This document shows, one piece after another, positions 47,610 to 56,247 of a DNA stretch of 64,000 nucleotides; the first letter of the stretch is position 1; the number at the start of each line of letters is the position of its first letter. This DNA is from Streptomyces sp. NBC_00568 (GTDB taxonomy: Bacteria > Actinomycetota > Actinomycetes > Streptomycetales > Streptomycetaceae): NCBI RefSeq assembly GCF_026341855.1, contig NZ_JAPENW010000001.1, positions 6,253,001-6,317,000 on the forward strand. The letters are read 5' to 3'. Under the pieces are notes generated by a model. That model saw nothing but the letters and a program-made list of their open reading frames with translations, was not told the DNA's origin and made no database searches. A program made the position numbers and the translations under genes.

Positions 47610-50078
47610 ATGTCCCCGACCTTTTCCCGGCGATCGGCCCTGCGACTTGTGGGTGGTGCCATCGCGGTCGCCGCGGCGGCCACCTCCGCCGGCCCCGCCC
47701 CGCTCGCCCACGCGGAGTCCGTGTCCGGCGCGGGCCCTCGCGTGGAGGGGCTGATCGGCAGACTCACGCTCGACGAGAAGATCTCCCTCCTGCACGGCAC
47801 GACCGACCCGGACCCGCTCGGCCAGGCCGGCTACGTCCCCGGCGTCCCGCGCCTCGGCATCCCCGCCCTGCGTCTCGCCGACGGCCCGGCCGGCGTCCGC
47901 GTCACCCGGCACGCGACCGCGCTGCCCGCCCCCGTCCTGCTGGCCTCCGCCTTCGACCCGGCCCTGGCCCGCCGCTACGGCCAGGTCATCGGACGCGAGG
48001 GCCGCGCCCTCGGCCAGGACGTCCTGCTGTCCCCGATGGTCAACCTCATCCGCACCCCGTACGCGGGCCGCAACTTCGAGACCTTCAGCGAGGATCCGCT
48101 GCTGGCGGGCGACCTGGTCGCCGCCGAGATCCGCGGCATCCAGGGCGAGGGTCTCATCGCCACCGTCAAGCACTTCGCGCTGAACAACCAGGAGAAGGAC
48201 CGCCAGTCCGTCGACGTGGTCGCGGACGAGCAGACCCTGCACGAGGTCGAACTGCGCGGCTTCGAGGCGGCGGTCGAGGCCGGTACCGGCGCGGTCATGG
48301 GCGCCTACAACAAGGTCGGCGGCGTCTACGCCTGCGAGAACCCGATGCTGCTGACCGGCATCCTCCGGGAGCGGTGGGGCTTCGGCGGCTGGGTCATGAC
48401 CGACTGGTTCGCCGCCCACAGCACCGCCGCCGCGATCACCGCGGGTCTCGACATGGAGATGCCCGACGGCACCTACTTCGGCGCCGCCCTCAAGTCCGCG
48501 GTCCGGAACGGAGGCGTGCCCGAGGCGTACGTGGACCGGGCCGTGCGCCGCGTCCTCGCGGTGATGGACCGCTTCGGCCTGCTCGGCGGGAGTGTCCCGG
48601 CCCGTCCCGCCCGCGACGCGAAGGCGGGCGCCGCCGTGGCCCTGGAGGTGGCCAAGGCGGGGGCCACCCTGCTCCGCAACGAACACCGGGCGCTGCCCCT
48701 GACCGGCGCGGCGGCCCGCAGCGTCGCCGTCGTCGGGCCCACCGGTTCGCTCCCCTTCGTCAGCGGCGGCGGCAGCGCGCATGTCGTCCCCGACCACGCC
48801 GACAGCCCTCTCGACGCCATCAGAACCCGCGCGGGCGGAGGTGCCCACGTCTCCTACTCCCTGGGCGAGGACCTGTTCGGCAAGCCCGTCCCCGCGAGCG
48901 CGCTGAGCCCGGCCCTCTCCACCGAGGGCCAGGACGTCGCCGCGGGGCGGACCTGGACGTACGGGGGGACCCTCACCGTCGCCGACGCCGACGAGTGGAC
49001 CCTGGTCATCCACTATTCGGGCGAGCGCCCCAAGGTCCTGCTCGACGGCGAGGACCTCTTCCCCGTGGCGCCCGGCTACGGCGAGTACTTCTCCGGCGGA
49101 CTCGTCTCCGCCGCGCCCGACGGCCTGTCGGTGCGGCGCAGGACACTGAACCTCGCCAAGGGCGCGCACAAGGTGGAGATCACCGCGAAGGGCGGCACCG
49201 GCGGACAGCTGTTCCGGCTGAGGCGCATCACCGGCGCCACCCGCGCCCAGGACGTCGCCGAGGCGGTCGCGGCGGCGCGGGCCGCGCACAGCGTCGTCCT
49301 GTTCGCCTACGAGGACGCCACCGAGGGACTGGACCGCACGACCATCGCGCTCCCCGGTCACCAGGAGCGGCTGATCGAGGCGGTGTCGGCGGCGAACCCC
49401 CGGACCACCGTCGTCCTCAACACCTCCTCGTCGACCTCCATGCCGTGGCTGCGGAGGACGGCCGCCGTGCTCCAGATGTACTACCCGGGCCAGGAGGGCG
49501 CGTCCGCCACCGCCGCCGTCCTGTTCGGCGACTGCGACCCCGGCGGACGGCTCACCCAGTCCTTCGCCGTCGACGACGCCCATCACCCGGTCGCCGGGGA
49601 CCCGCGGCGCTACCCGGGCGTCGACGGCACCGAGGAGTACTCCGAGGGAATCCACGCCGGCTACCGCTGGTACGACGCCGAAGGCGTACGGCCCCTGTTC
49701 CCCTTCGGCCACGGACTCTCGTACACCTCCTTCGCGTACGACGGCCTGCGGGTCCACCAGGACCACCACGGCCTGCGGGTGAGTTTCACCGTGCGCAACA
49801 CCGGGCGTCGGGCCGGGATCGAGGTCGCGCAGGTCTACGTCGGGCCGTCGCCCGATCTCGGACTCGACCAGGCGGTGAGGGTGCTCGGCGGCTACCAGCG
49901 GCTCGCGCTGCGGGTGGGGGAGCGGCGGCGGGTCACCGTCCGCGTCGCGGCGCGCACGCTCTCCTCCTGGGACCCGAGGAAGCACGCCTGGGTGCTCGGC
50001 ACCGGGCGCCGAACCCTGTGGGCCGGGGCCTCCTCGGGCGACCTGCGGCTCAGGACGGCGGTGGAGGTACGGGCCTGA
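47610..50078 (+). CDS. Secreted GH3 beta-glucosidase with PA14 insertion
   Basis: 822 residues; ATG with AAGGAG upstream. Tat-type signal: SRRSALRLVGGAIAVAAAATSA. GH3 N-terminal domain: KHFALNNQE (187-195) and the nucleophile Asp265 in VMTDWFAAH. Within the C-terminal half a PA14-like insertion (GEDLFGKPV ... FPVAPGYGEYFSGG) and a final fibronectin-like domain (TGRRAGIEVAQVYVG). It should cleave beta-glucosides outside the cell. No GH partner nearby. Confidence 0.95.
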   Translation: MSPTFSRRSALRLVGGAIAVAAAATSAGPAPLAHAESVSGAGPRVEGLIGRLTLDEKISLLHGTTDPDPLGQAGYVPGVPRLGIPALRLADGPAGVRVTRHATALPAPVLLASAFDPALARRYGQVIGREGRALGQDVLLSPMVNLIRTPYAGRNFETFSEDPLLAGDLVAAEIRGIQGEGLIATVKHFALNNQEKDRQSVDVVADEQTLHEVELRGFEAAVEAGTGAVMGAYNKVGGVYACENPMLLTGILRERWGFGGWVMTDWFAAHSTAAAITAGLDMEMPDGTYFGAALKSAVRNGGVPEAYVDRAVRRVLAVMDRFGLLGGSVPARPARDAKAGAAVALEVAKAGATLLRNEHRALPLTGAAARSVAVVGPTGSLPFVSGGGSAHVVPDHADSPLDAIRTRAGGGAHVSYSLGEDLFGKPVPASALSPALSTEGQDVAAGRTWTYGGTLTVADADEWTLVIHYSGERPKVLLDGEDLFPVAPGYGEYFSGGLVSAAPDGLSVRRRTLNLAKGAHKVEITAKGGTGGQLFRLRRITGATRAQDVAEAVAAARAAHSVVLFAYEDATEGLDRTTIALPGHQERLIEAVSAANPRTTVVLNTSSSTSMPWLRRTAAVLQMYYPGQEGASATAAVLFGDCDPGGRLTQSFAVDDAHHPVAGDPRRYPGVDGTEEYSEGIHAGYRWYDAEGVRPLFPFGHGLSYTSFAYDGLRVHQDHHGLRVSFTVRNTGRRAGIEVAQVYVGPSPDLGLDQAVRVLGGYQRLALRVGERRRVTVRVAARTLSSWDPRKHAWVLGTGRRTLWAGASSGDLRLRTAVEVRA

Positions 50079-50341
50079 CACCCGACGGCGAAGGAGGCTT
50101 CCGCCACGACAGCGATCCGGCCGCTCGTCCATCCGCGGCGCCCTGACGCGACGGTGGTCCGACGCCGGTGACGAACGGGACCGCCCGAGGCGAGACGGCT
50201 AGGGCCGGTGCGCCGCGGCGGCCCCGGGGCGCACGCCTGTTCCCTTCCGGCCGTCCATGCCCGACGCTGGCCTGTGGGCGGTGCATGCCGCGTCGCCCGT
50301 GGGCCGGGGCGCCGGTCCCCGGACCGGCGAGGAGTGCGGGC

Positions 50342-51442
50342 GTGGGCGTACGCGGGCGGACGGCCGTCCTGGTGACCGGTGGCAGCGGATTCGTCGGGAG
50401 CCATCTGGTCCGGCGGCTGCTGGAGCGGGGCTACACGGTCCGCACCACCGTGCGCGGGACCGCGAGCGCGGCGAAGACACGGCCACTGAGGGAGATGCAG
50501 GAGGCCTTCCCCGGCCGGCTGGCGCTGTTCGAGGCGGACCTGCTGACCGAGGGGTCCTTCGACGCGGCGATGAGCGGCTGCGGCGTGGTCTTCCACGTGG
50601 CGTCGCCGTTCCTGATGCCGGAGCGGATCAAGGACGGCCGCAGGGACATGGTCGACCCGGCCCTGCTCGGCACGCGCAACGTGCTGGCGGGAGTGGAGCG
50701 GACGGCGACGGTCGAGAAGGTCGTCCTCACCTCCACCGTCGGCGCGGTCTTCGGCGACTACATCGACGTCCGGAGCATGGACGGCGGGGTCCTGTCCGAG
50801 CGGTACTTCAACACCACGAGCACGGTCGAGAACAACCCGTACCACTACGCGAAGACGCTCGCGGAGCGTGCGGCGTGGACGGCGGAGGCGGCCCAGGACC
50901 GCTGGCGCCTGGTGTCCGTCAACCCGGGCCTGATCCTCGGCCCGTCCCTCACCCCCACATCGGAGTCCGGCAGCCTGTTCCTCCTGGAGGAACTGTTCAA
51001 GGGCTACTTCTTCTACGGCGCACCCGATTTCAGCTTCACCACGGCGGACGTCCGCGAGGTCGCCGACGCGCACATCGCGGCGGCGGAGCGCCCGGACGCC
51101 AAGGGCCGCTACATCGTCGCGGCCGAGACCATGACGTCCTTCCACGACATGGCGCGCATCGTCCGGAGCCGGTATCCCCGCGGTCTCCGGCTGCCCCGCA
51201 CCGCGCTCCCGCACTGGCCGGTCCGCATCCTGGGTCCGGCCTTCGGACTGACGCAGGACTACATCCGCAAGCACCTCGGTATCCGGTTCCGCGTGGACAA
51301 CAGCCGGAGCGTGCGGGAACTGGGGATCACCTACCGCCCGGTCGAGGAGACGCTCCTCGACCACTACGAGACCTGGCGGCGGCAGCGCGGGGCCGCCGAC
51401 GGCAAGGAACGGACGCGTGCCGACCGGGTCGGCGCGTCCTGA
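50342..51442 (+). CDS. NAD-dependent epimerase/dehydratase (dihydroflavonol reductase-like)
   Basis: 366 residues from the GTG at 50342, with GAGGAG 7 nt upstream. Rossmann motif VTGGSGFVGSHL at about 10-21; catalytic Tyr and Lys in YHYAKTLAE; TSTVGAVFG is the Ser region. Related to cinnamoyl-CoA/anthocyanidin reductases and aldehyde reductases. C-terminal part has YPRGLRLPRTALPHWPVRILGPAFGLTQDYIRKHLG. Substrate unknown. Confidence 0.9.
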   Translation: MGVRGRTAVLVTGGSGFVGSHLVRRLLERGYTVRTTVRGTASAAKTRPLREMQEAFPGRLALFEADLLTEGSFDAAMSGCGVVFHVASPFLMPERIKDGRRDMVDPALLGTRNVLAGVERTATVEKVVLTSTVGAVFGDYIDVRSMDGGVLSERYFNTTSTVENNPYHYAKTLAERAAWTAEAAQDRWRLVSVNPGLILGPSLTPTSESGSLFLLEELFKGYFFYGAPDFSFTTADVREVADAHIAAAERPDAKGRYIVAAETMTSFHDMARIVRSRYPRGLRLPRTALPHWPVRILGPAFGLTQDYIRKHLGIRFRVDNSRSVRELGITYRPVEETLLDHYETWRRQRGAADGKERTRADRVGAS

Positions 51443-51623
51443 TCGATCGAGGGCACCCGAGCGCGGACGCCGCACGGGATCCGACGGGGCGAGTCCCGCG
51501 TCCGGGCGGCCGTTCAGAGCGACCAGGTAGGCTTCCCGGCGGGCGCTCCGGGGAAGCGCACCCCGGGTGATCACGCGAAACGCGTCGCCCGGGTCACGTA
51601 CAGCCAAACGGGAGGAACCGGCG

Positions 51624-52274
51624 TTGCACGTCCAGGACTGGCTCGAGACGGTGCCCGCGGTCAGTATCTACGCGCTCGTGGGCCTGGTCATCGGCCTGGA
51701 GAGCCTGGGCATTCCGTTGCCCGGAGAGATCGTCCTGGTCTCGGCGGCGCTGCTCTCCTCACAGCACGAGGGCATCAACCCGGTCATCCTCGGCGCGTGC
51801 GCCAGCGTCGGGGCGATCGTCGGCGACTCCATCGGCTACGCCATCGGCCGCAAGGGCGGACGCCCGCTGCTGGCCTGGCTCGGCGCGAAGTTCCCCAGAC
51901 ACTTCAGCGAAGGCCACGTCGCCACGGCCGAGCGTTCCTTCCAGAAGTGGGGCATGTGGGCCGTCTTCTTCGGCCGCTTCATCGCGCTGCTGCGGATCTT
52001 CGCGGGCCCGCTCGCCGGTGTGCTGCGGATGCCGTACTGGAAGTTCCTGATCGCCAACGTCTTCGGCGGCATCATCTGGGCCGGCGGCACCACCGCGGTC
52101 ATCTACTACGTCGGGGTCGTCGCCGAGTCCTGGCTGAAGCGCTTCTCGTGGCTCGGTCTGGTCGCCGCGGTGCTCATCGGACTCGCCTCGATGCTGATCG
52201 TCCGCCGCAAGGCGAAGAAGGCGGCGACGGAGCACGCCGCGGCGGAGCCGGAGCCCGTCCCCGCCGCCGAGTAG
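51624..52274 (+). CDS. DedA family membrane protein
   Basis: 216 residues from the TTG at 51624, which has GGAGGA 7 nt upstream; longer ATG frames lack an SD. VTT core: LESLGIPLPGEIVLVSAALL, then GDSIGYAIGRKGGRPLL and FGRFIALLRIFAGPLAGVLRMPYWKFLIANVFGGIIWA, four to five membrane helices. Probable undecaprenyl-phosphate or phospholipid transporter; the tail is cytoplasmic and Glu/Ala-rich. Confidence 0.92.
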   Translation: MHVQDWLETVPAVSIYALVGLVIGLESLGIPLPGEIVLVSAALLSSQHEGINPVILGACASVGAIVGDSIGYAIGRKGGRPLLAWLGAKFPRHFSEGHVATAERSFQKWGMWAVFFGRFIALLRIFAGPLAGVLRMPYWKFLIANVFGGIIWAGGTTAVIYYVGVVAESWLKRFSWLGLVAAVLIGLASMLIVRRKAKKAATEHAAAEPEPVPAAE

Positions 52275-52279
52275 AGCGG

Positions 52280-52819
52280 CTACTCGTGGATCTCGCGGTG
52301 CGCCTTCGCCAGTTCCACGTAGAAGGTGCCGTTCAGCGAGAGGCCCTCGCGCTCCTCGTCGGTCAGCGGGCGCCTGACCCTGGCGGGGACACCCGCGACG
52401 AGTGAGCCCGGCGGGACCCGCATCCCCTGGGGCACCAGTGCCTGCGCCGCCACGAGCGAGCCGGTCCCGATCACGGCTCCGTTGAGCACCGTGGCGCCCA
52501 TGCCGATCAGACAGTCGTCCTCGACGGTGGCGCCGTGCACCACGGCGTTGTGCCCGATCGAGACCCGCTCCCCGACGGTGATGGGGAAACCGGGGTCCAC
52601 GTGCAGACTGCAGTTGTCCTGCACGTTGCTGCCGGCGCCGATGACGATCGGGCCGCAGTCGGCGCGCAGCACCGCGCCGTACCAGACACTCGCGCCCGCG
52701 TGCAGCGTGACGTCTCCGATGACCACTGAGGTGGGCGCCACGAACGCCTCCTGGTCCACCTGCGGCTCCTTGCCGCCGATCCCCTTGATCAGCGCCTGCT
52801 GCGTCGTCACTCGTGTCAC
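52280..52819 (-). CDS. Gamma-carbonic anhydrase family protein
   Basis: 179 residues from the GTG at 52819 (an in-frame GTG at 52810 is the alternative). Left-handed beta-helix repeats throughout with metal ligands His73, His90 and His95 (SLHVDPGF, SIGHNAVVHG). Zinc or iron enzyme of the YrdA/PaaY type, likely trimeric. The gene ends 6 bp after the convergent DedA stop. Physiological substrate could be CO2 or another small molecule. Confidence 0.93.
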   Translation of the reverse strand: MTRVTTQQALIKGIGGKEPQVDQEAFVAPTSVVIGDVTLHAGASVWYGAVLRADCGPIVIGAGSNVQDNCSLHVDPGFPITVGERVSIGHNAVVHGATVEDDCLIGMGATVLNGAVIGTGSLVAAQALVPQGMRVPPGSLVAGVPARVRRPLTDEEREGLSLNGTFYVELAKAHREIHE

Positions 52820-52950
52820 CGTCTCGTCGTCTCGTTGTCCGGTCCCGCTGGGTACACCGGCACCGTATGTCATCACCCCCGCCCCCGGTGGGGCGAAGAT
52901 CACAGCCGTGCGGCCTCATCGGCACAGCCCGCTCTGAGTACCGTGAGCGG

Positions 52951-53769
52951 GTGCCCAGGAGCAAGAACACGTTCTCATCATGGCGGCGACGCCTCGCGCA
53001 GCGCGCCGTCCACGCGGGCTGGGCCTGGGCGCAGCGCAAGGGCGCGGTCACGGCCGAGCACCCGGGGCGGTTCCGCTTCGGTGCCATGGGAGCCAACACC
53101 CGACTGGCCTTCCCGCTCGGCACGGTCTTCGGCGAACCCTGGATCCACATCGGCTCGTACTGCATCGTCGCCGAACAGGTCACGCTGACCGCGGGCCTGA
53201 TGCCCGATCTCGACCTCGGTCCCGAGCCGATCCTGCGCATCGGGAACGGCGTCGTGCTCGGCCGCGGCAGCCACGTCATCGCCGACACGACGGTCACGAT
53301 CGGCGACGACTGCTACTTCGGGCCCTATGTGTACGTGACGTCCACGAACCACTCGTACGACGATCCGCACGAGCCCATCGGCAAGCAGTGGCCGCGCATG
53401 GAGCCCGTGGAGATCGGGCCGGGCTGCTGGATCGGGACCAACGCGGTGATCCTGCCGGGTGCGCGGATCGGGCGGAACGTCGTGGTCGCGGCCGGTGCGG
53501 TGGTGCGGGGCGTGGTGCCGGACCACTCCGTGGTCGCCGGAGCCCCCGCACGTGTCGTCCGGCGCTGGGACCCCGTGGCCGGATGGCAGCCGCCGCTGCG
53601 CACGCCGCCGCCGGTGCCGATTCCCGACGGGGTGACCCCGGACCAGTTGCTGGCGCTCTCGGAACTGGACGAGGAGACGGTCGCGCGACTCGCGGAACTG
53701 GACCTCGACGCGCGGGACGCCTCAGGGGACCTCCACGCGCGGCCCGCGGACATCCGCGCCGATTCCTGA
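52951..53769 (+). CDS. Hexapeptide-repeat acyltransferase
   Basis: 272 residues from the GTG at 52951, leaderless likely (TACCGT 6 nt upstream). Left-handed beta-helix: IHIGSYCIVAEQVTL, ILRIGNGVVLGRGSHVIADTTVTIGDDCYFGPYVYVTSTNHSYDDP, VEIGPGCWIGTNAVILPGARIGRNVVVAAGAVVRG. The His in STNHSYDD is the presumed catalytic base. Donor and acceptor unknown; sugar or amino-sugar acetylation is typical of the family. C-terminal acidic helices follow. Confidence 0.9.
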   Translation: MPRSKNTFSSWRRRLAQRAVHAGWAWAQRKGAVTAEHPGRFRFGAMGANTRLAFPLGTVFGEPWIHIGSYCIVAEQVTLTAGLMPDLDLGPEPILRIGNGVVLGRGSHVIADTTVTIGDDCYFGPYVYVTSTNHSYDDPHEPIGKQWPRMEPVEIGPGCWIGTNAVILPGARIGRNVVVAAGAVVRGVVPDHSVVAGAPARVVRRWDPVAGWQPPLRTPPPVPIPDGVTPDQLLALSELDEETVARLAELDLDARDASGDLHARPADIRADS

Positions 53770-53813
53770 ACCGACGGCCGGTCCGCGGCCGAGCTCTGGA
53801 CCGGAACCCTGGC

Positions 53814-54671
53814 TCAGCCGGTCGCCAGGAGAACCGTGCCGAAAAGCGCCAGCCCCGCTCCGGCGGCCTGCACCGCGCGCAGCCGTTCCCTCAGGAGGCC
53901 GCGTGCGGCCAGGGCCGTGACCACCGGGTAGAGCGAGGCGAGGACGGCGGCGACGGTGACCGGGCCGTGCTGGGCGGCGACCGAGTACGTGCCGTTGGCC
54001 GCGACGTCGGCGAGGCCGACGAAGGCGAGCGCGGGCAGGGACGCCCAGGGGAAACCGCCCTCGGGGAGGGCGGGCGCGCCGCGCCGGACGGAGACGGCCA
54101 GGGCCGCGCCACCGGTGACGACGTTGGTGACGCGCTGGACGAACAGCGCCAGGAAGAGCCCGGTGACCGAGGACGACGCCTCCGCGATCAGCACGAACAC
54201 GGTGCCGAAGCCGGCCGCCGCGATCAGCGTGAGGAGGATCGCCTGCCGCTGCACGGGCGCGCCCCGCAGCTGGGGCCCGCCCGCGAGGACGACACCCGCC
54301 ACCGCGACCGCGATGCCCGCGATCTGCAGCAGCCCGGGGCGCTCCCCGAGGAACAGGCCGACGCCGATGGGGACGGCCACGGCCAGCGATCCGAGCGGGG
54401 AGACCACGCCCATCGGTCCGAGCGCGAGCGCCTTGTAGAAGGAGAGCAGCGCGATCGGACCCACCAGTCCCGCGGCGACCGCGAACCACAGCTGTGGCCC
54501 CGCCGTGCTCCAGCCGCCGGTGGCCACCACGATCGCGCCGAGGACCACCGCCGCGATCGACTGGGAGGCGACGACCACCGTGAGGGCGGGCGTGCGCCGG
54601 GTCAGCAGACCTCCGCCGAAGTCGGCCAGGCCCCACAGGAGGCTGGTGGCCAGGGCGAAGAGTGCTGTCAC
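53814..54671 (-). CDS. DMT/EamA-type transporter
   Basis: 285 residues from the GTG at 54671, with GAGG upstream. About ten membrane helices; begins ALFALATSLLWGLADFGGGLLTRRTP and ends AGLALFGTVLLATG. Divergent from an XRE-cupin regulator 93 bp away, with AT-rich inverted repeats between them. Likely an exporter of a metabolite sensed by the regulator. Confidence 0.88.
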   Translation of the reverse strand: MTALFALATSLLWGLADFGGGLLTRRTPALTVVVASQSIAAVVLGAIVVATGGWSTAGPQLWFAVAAGLVGPIALLSFYKALALGPMGVVSPLGSLAVAVPIGVGLFLGERPGLLQIAGIAVAVAGVVLAGGPQLRGAPVQRQAILLTLIAAAGFGTVFVLIAEASSSVTGLFLALFVQRVTNVVTGGAALAVSVRRGAPALPEGGFPWASLPALAFVGLADVAANGTYSVAAQHGPVTVAAVLASLYPVVTALAARGLLRERLRAVQAAGAGLALFGTVLLATG

Positions 54672-54720
54672 GGGGTGCCTCGCAGTACAGTTCGGTGAAC
54701 GATCAGGTGCACCACACGAT

Positions 54721-54738
54721 AGTTCATCTGATTGAACT
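54721..54738. promoter_or_regulatory. Inverted repeat between DMT and XRE-cupin genes
   Basis: AGTTCA-TCTGAT-TGAACT, perfect 6-bp arms, 27 bp before the XRE start; a second GTTC-GGT-GAAC lies at 54690-54700. Low GC for this genome. Confidence 0.65.
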
Positions 54739-54764
54739 CTGTCATTCAAAATATTGGACGGAAT

Positions 54765-55337
54765 GTGTCGGATCTCGACCTGCTGACTCAGTCCCTGGCG
54801 CGCAACGTGAAGCGCTGGCGCACCGAGCGCGGCTTCACCCTGGAAGCGCTCGCCGCCCGCGCCGCAGTCAGCCGCGGCATGCTCATCCAGATCGAGCAGG
54901 CCAGGACCAACCCCAGCCTGGGTACCGTCGTCAAGATCGGCGACGCCCTCGGCGTCAGCATCACCACCCTGCTCGACTACGAGCAGGGGCCCAAGGTCCG
55001 GATCGTCCCCGCCGAACAGGCCGTACGTCTGTGGCACACCGAGGCGGGCAGCTACAACCGGCTGCTGGCCGGCACCGAGGCGCCCGGCCCGCTGGAGATG
55101 TGGGACTGGCGGCTGATGCCCGGAGAGGGCAGCCCGTCCGACCCGCACCCCTCCGGCACCGTCGAACTCGTGCACGTCATCGCGGGCGACATGACTCTCA
55201 CCGTCGACGGCGTCGAGCACGACGTCCCCGAGGGGGCGAGCGTGTCCTTCGAGGCCAACACCCCCCACACGTACGCCAACAAGGGCGAGGTCCCGGTCGA
55301 GATGGTCATGGCCGTGTCGGTCCCGCTCGTGCACTGA
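54765..55337 (+). CDS. XRE-family regulator with C-terminal cupin domain
   Basis: 190 residues from the GTG at 54765 with GGACGGA upstream. HTH (about 8-65: LARNVKRWRTERGFTLEALAARAAVSRGMLIQIEQARTNPSLGTVVKIGDALGVSITTLL) and a cupin (about 95-185, with HVIAGDMTLTVDGVEHDVPEGASVSFEANTPHTYAN). Such regulators bind amino-acid or polyamine signals. The divergent DMT transporter is the probable target. Confidence 0.93.
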   Translation: MSDLDLLTQSLARNVKRWRTERGFTLEALAARAAVSRGMLIQIEQARTNPSLGTVVKIGDALGVSITTLLDYEQGPKVRIVPAEQAVRLWHTEAGSYNRLLAGTEAPGPLEMWDWRLMPGEGSPSDPHPSGTVELVHVIAGDMTLTVDGVEHDVPEGASVSFEANTPHTYANKGEVPVEMVMAVSVPLVH

Positions 55338-55381
55338 CGGCCTCCGGCGGGCCCCCTCCGCGCGGCTGTTAGCGTGCCGTC

Positions 55382-55939
55382 ATGCGCGCTCCCATCGGAC
55401 ACTTCGACCACGCCGTCCCCGCCCCCGACTGCCTGGACGAGCTCACCCGCCCCGTCGCCGACGCCGTGCGCGACTGGCGCGGGACCACCCCCGCCGGGCA
55501 GATCGTCTACGTCGACACCGACCCCGAGTGGGCCGACACCGCCACCTTCGTCGAGCACTACGGCAAGGAGCTGCTCGACGTGTCCGCCAACTGTGTGGTC
55601 GTCGCGGGCAGGCGCGGTGGCGAGACCACCCTCGCCGCGTGCCTCGTCCTGTCCACCACCCGTGTCGACGTCAACGACGCCGTACGGCGTCAACTGGGTG
55701 CCCGGAAGGCCTCGTTCGCCCCGATGGACACCGCGACCGGGGAGACCGGCATGGAGTACGGCGGCATCACACCCGTCGGACTCCCGGGCGACTGGCCGGT
55801 GTTGGTGGACTCGGCCGTCGTCGACCTGCCGTACGTGCTCGTGGGCAGCGGCCGCCGGCGCGGCAAACTCCTGGTACCGGGCAAGGCGTTCGCGGAGCTG
55901 CCGAACGCGGTCGTGCTGGAGGGGCTGGGGATCGCCTGA
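55382..55939 (+). CDS. YbaK/EbsC-type aminoacyl-tRNA deacylase
   Basis: 185 residues; leaderless likely (TAGCGT 6 nt upstream). YbaK core: QIVYVDTDPEWADTATFVEHYGKELLDVSANCVVVAGRRGGETTLAACLVLSTTRVDVNDAVRRQLGARKASFAPMDTATGETGMEYGGITPVGLP. Removes mischarged amino acids from tRNA, such as Cys-tRNA-Pro; the lysine of the family's KxxxF motif is seen as ARKASFA. Possible trans-editing factor. Confidence 0.92.
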   Translation: MRAPIGHFDHAVPAPDCLDELTRPVADAVRDWRGTTPAGQIVYVDTDPEWADTATFVEHYGKELLDVSANCVVVAGRRGGETTLAACLVLSTTRVDVNDAVRRQLGARKASFAPMDTATGETGMEYGGITPVGLPGDWPVLVDSAVVDLPYVLVGSGRRRGKLLVPGKAFAELPNAVVLEGLGIA

Positions 55940-55974
55940 TCCCGCACGCAGGGGTGTGACGGGTCGGTGCGGGA
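55940..55974 (+). terminator. Terminator after ybaK-like gene
   Basis: TCCCGCAC (55940-55947) and GTGCGGGA (55967-55974), perfect arms with a 19-nt loop, directly after the stop. A second short hairpin GGGGC-TCT-GCCCC follows at 55975-55987. Confidence 0.6.
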
Positions 55975-56247
55975 GGGGCTCTGCCCCCCCATCAGGCATG
56001 GGCGCCCTGGGTCGCGCTGAAGCGTGACGGGTCGGCGTCCTCTGAAGTTCCGTGCTCGCCGTGCTCGCCGTGCTCGCCGTGCTCGCCGTGCTCGCCGTGC
56101 TCGCCGTGCTCGCCGTGCTCGCCGTGCTCGCCGTGCTCGCCGTGCTCGCCGTGCTCGCCGTGCTCGCCGTGCTCGCCGTGCTCGCCGTGCTCGGCGCCGG
56201 TCCCGCGTGTGGGCTTACCAGCGGCTCCCCGATGGCCGACGACGGTT
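55975..56247. other. Intergenic region between ybaK-like and CDF genes
   Basis: Dominated by a 9-bp minisatellite (56052-56195). The minus strand holds an open frame without a start codon that passes through the repeat and ends at a TGA at 55992-55994; see findings. Confidence 0.6.
56052..56195. repeat. 9-bp minisatellite, 15 perfect GTGCTCGCC units plus one variant
   Basis: Fifteen identical units fill 56052-56186; the sixteenth (56187-56195) has one change. On the minus strand each unit reads Gly-Glu-His. Slippage hot spot. Confidence 0.97.
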